Source of the DNA: an uncultured Bacilli bacterium
GTDB taxonomy: Bacteria; Bacillota_I; Bacilli_A; RF39; UBA660
Assembly: GCA_934098445.1 (NCBI GenBank)
Contig: CAKOOW010000036.1
Span: 1 to 11,717 of the forward strand
Direction of reading: 5' to 3'
Length of the DNA: 11,717 nucleotides
Below are positions 7,790-11,717 of this stretch, piece by piece (positions within the stretch are counted from its first letter, which is position 1; each line of letters opens with the position of its first letter). The notes under the pieces were generated by a model. That model saw only the letters and a program-made list of their open reading frames with translations, was not told where the DNA came from and made no database searches. A program made the translations under genes and the position numbers.

Positions 7790-7817
7790 TTAGCACTCAT
7801 ATATTGACAAGTGCTAG
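7790..7817 (+). promoter_or_regulatory. CIRCE-like operator 1 (HrcA binding site), upstream
   Basis: The left arm TTAGCACTC (7790-7798) is a perfect CIRCE half. The right arm AAGTGCTAG (7809-7817) matches GAGTGCTAA at 7 of 9. The spacer is 10 nt rather than the canonical 9. The right arm overlaps the last base of the -35 box and runs into the promoter spacer, so a bound HrcA dimer would block RNA polymerase. The off-size spacer makes affinity uncertain. Confidence 0.65.
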
Positions 7818-7832
7818 CGTATAATATATAAT
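7804..7832 (+). promoter_or_regulatory. Sigma-A promoter of the hrcA-grpE-dnaK operon
   Basis: A perfect TTGACA (7804-7809) and a perfect TATAAT (7827-7832) are separated by 17 nt. The predicted start is around 7839, about 45 nt before the hrcA ATG. It is a full-consensus vegetative promoter, as expected for HrcA-regulated heat-shock operons, where control comes from repression rather than a special sigma factor. CIRCE-like sites overlap both its -35 side and its transcription start. Confidence 0.85.
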
Positions 7833-7836
7833 GTAT

Positions 7837-7863
7837 TTAGCATTTGAAAAGAGAAAGTGCTAA
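7837..7863 (+). promoter_or_regulatory. CIRCE-like operator 2 (HrcA binding site), downstream
   Basis: TTAGCATTT (7837-7845) and AAGTGCTAA (7855-7863) are separated by the canonical 9 nt. The halves match CIRCE at 7 of 9 and 8 of 9 and are complementary to each other at 8 of 9 positions. The site covers the predicted transcription start and the early 5' untranslated leader. In transcripts it could also form a hairpin upstream of the hrcA ribosome binding site. Confidence 0.8.
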
Positions 7864-7883
7864 TAATAGTTTGAGGTGATGAT

Positions 7884-8894
7884 ATGAGTGATCGTGAGAG
7901 ATTACTTCTAAAGGAAATAGTAGAAAATTACATATCATGTGCTAAACCCATAGGTAGTAAATCTTTGTGTAAGAAGTTTAAATGTTCTTCAGCCACAATT
8001 AGAAATGAAATGGCTTTTTTAGAGTCATTGGGATATATTGAAAAGAATCATATCTCAAGTGGTAGAGTTCCTAGTGAAGCTGGTTATAAATATTATGTTG
8101 AGCATTTAATGAAACCAAAAGAGTTAAGTGGCGAAGATATGCTTAAGTTACAAACTATTTTTCAAAACCAAAATTTAGTTGTTTCAGATGCCGTTAATAA
8201 ATGTGTAGATATTATAAGTGAAATAACCAATTATACATCGGTTATTTTGGGAAGTAGTTCAAAAGACAATGCTTTACAACAAATTAATATTATCCCTTTA
8301 GCAGATAATAAAATTGTGGCTTTAGTATGTACAGATAAGGGAATTGTTGAAAATAAACAGTTTGTCTTATCTAGCGATACTAATATTGATGAAGTTGTTA
8401 AGACCGGAGAAATAATAAACAAAATGTTAGTGGGGACGCCAATTGATGAAGTATCCGAACGTTTAGAATTTGAAATCAAACCAATAATTGCCAAGAAAAT
8501 GGTTCAATATGAACAAGTATATAATATTTTCTATGATGCATTTAGTGATTTTGCCAAAAATACGGCCAGTATTCATTTTGGGGGAAAAGCCAATCTTTAC
8601 AATCAACCTGAATATGATGATGCCGATTCAATTAAAAGGATTGCTGGTAAATTAGAAGATAAAAACTTAGTATTAAAGAATATGTATTCGAATGAATCTG
8701 GAATTAATGTGTATATTGGTGATGAAAATAATTTTGATAAAGATGTGACAATTGTTAAGACTAAGTATCATCGAGATGGTGAGGAAGGAACAATAGCGAT
8801 TGTTGGTCCTAAGCGAATGGAATATGATAAAGTTGTTGGACTACTACAATATATAAGTGAAAATATAAATGATGATGAGGGAAAAAATGACTGA
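7884..8894 (+). CDS. hrcA: Heat-inducible transcription repressor HrcA
   Basis: HrcA is the dimeric repressor of class I heat-shock genes. It binds CIRCE inverted repeats and, in characterised bacteria, is kept active by the GroEL chaperonin. The protein is 336 aa, normal for the family (B. subtilis about 343). The N-terminal winged helix is clear: IGSKSLCKKF, then the recognition-helix region CSSATIRNEM (residues 34-43), followed by the wing ending SSGRVPSEAGYKYYVEHL (58-75). The C-terminal signature GPKRMEYDKVVGLLQYIS is present near the end. The start ATG has a good GAGGTG ribosome binding site 5 nt upstream. As first gene behind two CIRCE-like sites, it is predicted to repress itself together with grpE and dnaK. 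The TGA stop overlaps the grpE start by 8 nt. Confidence 0.96.
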   Translation: MSDRERLLLKEIVENYISCAKPIGSKSLCKKFKCSSATIRNEMAFLESLGYIEKNHISSGRVPSEAGYKYYVEHLMKPKELSGEDMLKLQTIFQNQNLVVSDAVNKCVDIISEITNYTSVILGSSSKDNALQQINIIPLADNKIVALVCTDKGIVENKQFVLSSDTNIDEVVKTGEIINKMLVGTPIDEVSERLEFEIKPIIAKKMVQYEQVYNIFYDAFSDFAKNTASIHFGGKANLYNQPEYDDADSIKRIAGKLEDKNLVLKNMYSNESGINVYIGDENNFDKDVTIVKTKYHRDGEEGTIAIVGPKRMEYDKVVGLLQYISENINDDEGKND

Positions 8895-9456
8895 AGAAGA
8901 AAAAAATAAAAAGGTAGAGTCTGAGTCTTTGGAAAAGAAAGCTCCGGAGACAAAGAATTTACCAAAAGATAAAGAAAAAAAGAAGTCTTTCTTTAATAAA
9001 GATAATAAAGATACTTTAGAATTAGAAAAGTTAAAGAAAGAAGTTGCTAGTAGTAACGAAAAAGTTGTTCGATTATCAGCAGAGGTTCAAAATATGCGTC
9101 GTCGTTATGAAGATGAATTATCAAAACGAGCAATGTATGAAGGATCTGATCTGATAAAGTCATTGTTACCAATTATTGATAATTTTGAACGAGCAATTGC
9201 TATGGATAATAGCGAAAATGATAAGTATTTAGAAGGATATAAAATGATATATACGAATATGCTTACCGTTTTAAAAAATATCGGGGTAACCGAAATAGAA
9301 TGTTTACATAAGCCTTTTGATCCAAAATTTATGGATGCGGTTCTTACGGAGAGTATAATTGAAGAAGAACAAGGCGTTGTCTTAGATGTTTTGCAAAAAG
9401 GTTATATGTATAAAGATAAATTATTGAGACCAGCGATGGTTAAGGTTAATGAATAG
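8887..9456 (+). CDS. grpE: GrpE nucleotide-exchange factor for DnaK
   Basis: GrpE is a cytoplasmic dimer that speeds ADP release from DnaK and acts as a thermosensor in the chaperone cycle. It is 189 aa from ATG 8887, chosen because AGGG (8878-8881) sits 5 nt upstream. Three in-frame ATGs at 8869, 8872 and 8875 would add six residues but lack that spacing. Residues 1-40 are highly charged, Lys/Glu-rich and probably disordered. Residues about 43-85 form a coiled-coil helix (EVQNMRRRYEDE). The core has LLPIIDNFERAI (93-104), and the C-terminal beta domain carries the family signature KPFDPKFMDAVL, where Met149 stands at the usual His/Met position, and the end LLRPAMVKV. It overlaps hrcA by 8 nt, implying coupled translation. 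The stop codon is part of the dnaK ribosome binding site. Confidence 0.95.
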   Translation: MTEEEKNKKVESESLEKKAPETKNLPKDKEKKKSFFNKDNKDTLELEKLKKEVASSNEKVVRLSAEVQNMRRRYEDELSKRAMYEGSDLIKSLLPIIDNFERAIAMDNSENDKYLEGYKMIYTNMLTVLKNIGVTEIECLHKPFDPKFMDAVLTESIIEEEQGVVLDVLQKGYMYKDKLLRPAMVKVNE

Positions 9457-9468
9457 GAGAGATAAATT

Positions 9469-11289
9469 ATGAGTAAAATTATAGGTATAGATTTAGGTAC
9501 AACAAATTCATGTGTTGCTGTATTAGAGGGTGGAGTTCCTCATGTAATTACTAATCCAGAAGGTAATAGAACAACTCCCAGTGTTGTTGCTGATAAGAAT
9601 GGTGAAATATTAGTAGGGGAAACAGCAAAACGTCAAGCCGTTACTAATGTAGCCAATACAGTATCTAGTGTTAAGAGATTGATGGGTACTGATAAGAAAG
9701 TTGAAATGGGTGGTCGTAAGTATTCACCAGAAGAAATTTCGGCTAAGATTTTAATGAAACTTAAGAGTGATGCTGAAAGTTATTTAGGTGAAAAAGTTAC
9801 AAAAGCTGTTATTACAGTTCCTGCTTACTTCAATGATGCTCAAAGACAAGCTACTAAGAATGCTGGTAAAATTGCTGGTTTAGATGTTGAAAGAATTATT
9901 AATGAACCAACTGCTGCTGCTCTTGCTTATGGTATTGATAAACAAGAAAAGACTCATACTGTACTTGTATATGATTTAGGTGGTGGTACATTTGATGTTT
10001 CAATTTTAGATTTAGGTGATGGTGTCTTTGAAGTTAAGTCAACTGCTGGTAATAACCATTTAGGTGGCGATGATTTCGACCAAAGAATTATGGATTACTT
10101 AGTATCTGAATTTAAGAAAGAAAATGGTATTGACTTATCAAATGATAAGATGGCAATGCAACGTATTAAGGATGCTGCTGAAAAAGCTAAGAAAGATTTG
10201 TCTGGCATGATGAGCGCTGAAATTTCAATTCCATTTATTGCTCAAAGTGCTGAAGGACCATTACATTTAAATGTAACATTAAACCGTGCTAAATTTGAAG
10301 ATTTAAATAAAGACTTATTTGATTCTACATTAGATGCTGTTAGAAAAGCTCTTAAAGATGCTAAACTTACTGCTAATGACATTGATAAAGTGTTACTAGT
10401 TGGTGGTTCAACAAGAATTCCATATATCCAAGAATTAGTTAAGAGAGAATTAGGCAAAGAACCTTCTAAAGAAGTTAACCCAGATGAAGTTGTTGCTATG
10501 GGTGCTGCTATCCAAGGTGGCGTTCTAACTGGTGAAGTTGACGACTTAGTTTTATTAGATGTTACACCATTATCACTTGGTATTGAAACAATGGGCGATG
10601 TTATGACTGTCTTAATACCAAGAAATACAACTATTCCAACATCTAAATCTCAAGTATTCTCAACGGCTGCTGATAATCAACCTGCTGTAGATATCCATGT
10701 TCTACAAGGTGAAAGACCAATGGCTTCTGATAACAAGACTTTAGGTAACTTCCGTCTAGACAGTATTCCTGCCGCACCACGTGGAGTTCCACAAATTGAA
10801 GTTAAATTTGATATTGATGCTAATGGTATCGTTAATGTTACTGCTAAAGATTTAGGAACTAACAAAGAACAATCTATTACAATTACTTCTTCAACTAACC
10901 TTAGTGATGAAGAAATCGAAAAGATGAGAAAAGAAGCTGAAGCTAATAAAGAAGCCGACGATAAGAAGAAAGCTTTAGCGGAAGCTAAAAATGAAGCTGA
11001 TGCTACAATCTTCCAAACTGAAAAATCATTAAAAGATTTAGAAGGTAAAGTAAGCGACAGCGATAAAAAGTCAGCTGAAGATAAAATTGCCGAATTAAAG
11101 AAGACTTTAGAAAGTGATAATGTTGATGACATTAAAGCTAAAACTAAAGAACTAAGCGATATAGCTATGCAATATGCTCAAAAAGTATATGAAGAAGCTG
11201 CTAAACAAAACCAAGCTAATAATGCTAATACAACTTCAAACACTGACTCAAAAGACGATGTCAAAGAAGCTAAATACGAAGAAAAATAA
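9469..11289 (+). CDS. dnaK: Molecular chaperone DnaK (Hsp70)
   Basis: This is an ATP-driven chaperone that binds exposed hydrophobic segments of client proteins, working with GrpE and a DnaJ co-chaperone. It is 606 aa (B. subtilis about 611). Nucleotide-binding domain, residues 1 to about 355: phosphate motif GIDLGTTNSC (6-15), second phosphate motif VYDLGGGTFDVS with Asp169 and the phosphorylatable Thr174, and the adenosine motif LLVGGSTRIP. The conserved interdomain linker DDLVLLD starts at 358. The substrate-binding domain follows (VTPLSLGIET, LQGERPMASDNKTLG), then a helical lid rich in Lys/Glu/Ala and a polar tail ending KYEEK. The segment missing from Gram-positive DnaK relative to proteobacteria is absent here. 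AGGAGA (9455-9460) is the ribosome binding site, 8 nt before ATG. It is the last gene of the hrcA operon; dnaJ does not follow. Confidence 0.98.
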   Translation: MSKIIGIDLGTTNSCVAVLEGGVPHVITNPEGNRTTPSVVADKNGEILVGETAKRQAVTNVANTVSSVKRLMGTDKKVEMGGRKYSPEEISAKILMKLKSDAESYLGEKVTKAVITVPAYFNDAQRQATKNAGKIAGLDVERIINEPTAAALAYGIDKQEKTHTVLVYDLGGGTFDVSILDLGDGVFEVKSTAGNNHLGGDDFDQRIMDYLVSEFKKENGIDLSNDKMAMQRIKDAAEKAKKDLSGMMSAEISIPFIAQSAEGPLHLNVTLNRAKFEDLNKDLFDSTLDAVRKALKDAKLTANDIDKVLLVGGSTRIPYIQELVKRELGKEPSKEVNPDEVVAMGAAIQGGVLTGEVDDLVLLDVTPLSLGIETMGDVMTVLIPRNTTIPTSKSQVFSTAADNQPAVDIHVLQGERPMASDNKTLGNFRLDSIPAAPRGVPQIEVKFDIDANGIVNVTAKDLGTNKEQSITITSSTNLSDEEIEKMRKEAEANKEADDKKKALAEAKNEADATIFQTEKSLKDLEGKVSDSDKKSAEDKIAELKKTLESDNVDDIKAKTKELSDIAMQYAQKVYEEAAKQNQANNANTTSNTDSKDDVKEAKYEEK

Positions 11290-11302
11290 TTTGATAGATA
11301 AA

Positions 11303-11330
11303 GAAAAGTTCTAGGAGACTAGAACTTTTC
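11303..11330 (+). terminator. Perfect 12-bp hairpin after dnaK, possible weak terminator or attenuator
   Basis: The arms GAAAAGTTCTAG (11303-11314) and CTAGAACTTTTC (11319-11330) are perfectly complementary around a GAGA loop, a stable GNRA tetraloop. It lies 14 nt after the dnaK stop. Only TTTTC, itself part of the stem, follows the G/C-containing core, so it lacks the long T run seen after rpoC. It could terminate inefficiently, allow partial readthrough into the next gene, or protect the dnaK mRNA 3' end. Confidence 0.5.
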
Positions 11331-11354
11331 GACCATAATAGAAAAGGATAATTT

Positions 11355-11717
11355 ATGAAAAGATGCGAAGTTAAAGAAGATGCTAAATGGAATTTAGAGT
11401 ATTTCTTTAAAAACACTGAAGAATATAAAAATAGTATTTTAAAAACCGAAGAACTATTAAAAGAATTAGTTAGTATGAAAGGCTCTCTTACTAAAGATAA
11501 AGAAAACTTTTATAAGTTTTTAAACCTAGATGATGAAATAGAAAAAAACTTAGAAAACATTTATGTATATTCTTACCTTAATCATTATAGTGATACCAAT
11601 GATGAGACTGGTAAGAAACTAAAAAATCAAGCTGATAAACTAGAAGAAAAAGTTGCTAATGAAACTTCATTCATTAGAAGTGAGTTATTAAGTAATGACT
11701 ATGACTATATCTTAAAC
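11355..11717 (+). CDS. pepF: Oligoendopeptidase F-like M3 family metallopeptidase (5' part)
   Basis: The first 121 codons are visible; the gene runs off the window end. The frame opens with ATG at 11355, preceded by AAAGGA (11343-11348) 6 nt upstream. The N-terminus has the pattern of PepF/M3B oligopeptidases: KWNLEYFF (residues 11-18) where family members have WDL-x-x-(I/L)-(Y/F), a GSL segment near residue 43 in the place of GKL, LENIYVYSYLNHYSDTND (67-84) where families show a YVYAxLxxDxDT helix, and a later ETSFIRSELLS. These helices form the cap over the catalytic cleft. The zinc-binding HEXXH motif would lie beyond the window and cannot be checked. Known PepF enzymes cut short cytoplasmic peptides. 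No convincing promoter lies in the 65-nt gap after dnaK, so readthrough past the hairpin is possible. Confidence 0.8.
   Translation, partial: MKRCEVKEDAKWNLEYFFKNTEEYKNSILKTEELLKELVSMKGSLTKDKENFYKFLNLDDEIEKNLENIYVYSYLNHYSDTNDETGKKLKNQADKLEEKVANETSFIRSELLSNDYDYILN

Noticed and set aside
7820..7825. First TATAAT in the hrcA leader as the -10 box
   Set aside because: It is only 10 nt from TTGACA. The second TATAAT at 7827-7832 gives the ideal 17-nt spacing.
8869..8886. grpE start at the ATG ATG ATG cluster
   Set aside because: The ATG at 8887 has AGGG 5 nt upstream; the earlier ATGs lack a well-placed ribosome binding site and would deepen the overlap with hrcA.
10677..11132. 151-codon minus-strand open frame inside dnaK
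   Set aside because: It lies wholly antisense to strongly conserved dnaK coding sequence, with low-complexity Ser/Leu/Ala content and no recognisable family. Its openness follows from dnaK codon use.
11291..11339. Promoter for pepF from TTGATA (11291) or CATAAT (11334)
   Set aside because: TTGATA has no -10 box at proper spacing, and CATAAT has no -35 box and would place the transcript start inside the pepF ribosome binding site.
1..11717. CRISPR arrays, tRNA/rRNA genes, insertion sequences or phage remnants
   Set aside because: Genes are packed with short gaps (the longest is 128 nt); no direct-repeat arrays, RNA-gene motifs, transposase-like proteins or terminal inverted repeats were seen.

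Overview
This is an AT-rich, compact, single-strand stretch of a low-GC Gram-positive (Bacillota-type) chromosome. It carries housekeeping genes only, all on the + strand. The RNA polymerase subunits resemble Bacillus-type beta and beta' (no large proteobacterial insertions). DnaK lacks the extra ATPase-domain segment of Gram-negative DnaK, and a HrcA/CIRCE heat-shock circuit is present. The standard code is used: about ten Trp codons are all TGG and TGA ends rpoB and hrcA. Canonical mycoplasmas with TGA=Trp are therefore excluded. The exact lineage cannot be fixed from sequence alone. Several substitutions in normally invariant parts of RNA polymerase suggest a divergent branch of Bacilli, such as an uncultured gut or Mollicutes-adjacent group (inference, low confidence).

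Layout. 1-321: the end of an RsmC/YbxB-type 16S rRNA methyltransferase, cut by the window edge. A good sigma-A-type promoter overlaps its 3' end and probably drives rpoB (395-4015) and rpoC (4012-7755), which overlap by 4 nt. A hairpin plus T8 terminator straddles the rpoC stop codon. The 128-nt gap 7756-7883 holds that terminator's 3' half, a consensus TTGACA-N17-TATAAT promoter and two CIRCE-like operators. Then comes the heat-shock operon hrcA (7884-8894), grpE (8887-9456) and dnaK (9469-11289). A 12-bp hairpin follows dnaK, and then the 5' part of an oligoendopeptidase F-like gene (11355 to the window end).

How it works together. The first transcription unit makes the beta and beta' subunits of RNA polymerase. 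The second makes the DnaK chaperone, its nucleotide-exchange factor GrpE, and HrcA, the repressor that should bind the CIRCE sites in front of its own gene. The usual partner dnaJ is not next to dnaK, and the ribosomal-protein/elongation-factor (str) genes that normally follow rpoC are absent. The rpo and heat-shock units are directly juxtaposed instead.

I found no previously undescribed system. The observations most worth checking are a multiply substituted rifampicin pocket in RpoB (including the equivalents of H526D and Q513K), an atypical bridge helix in RpoC, strongly acidic C-terminal tails on both large subunits, and the two-operator arrangement at the hrcA promoter.
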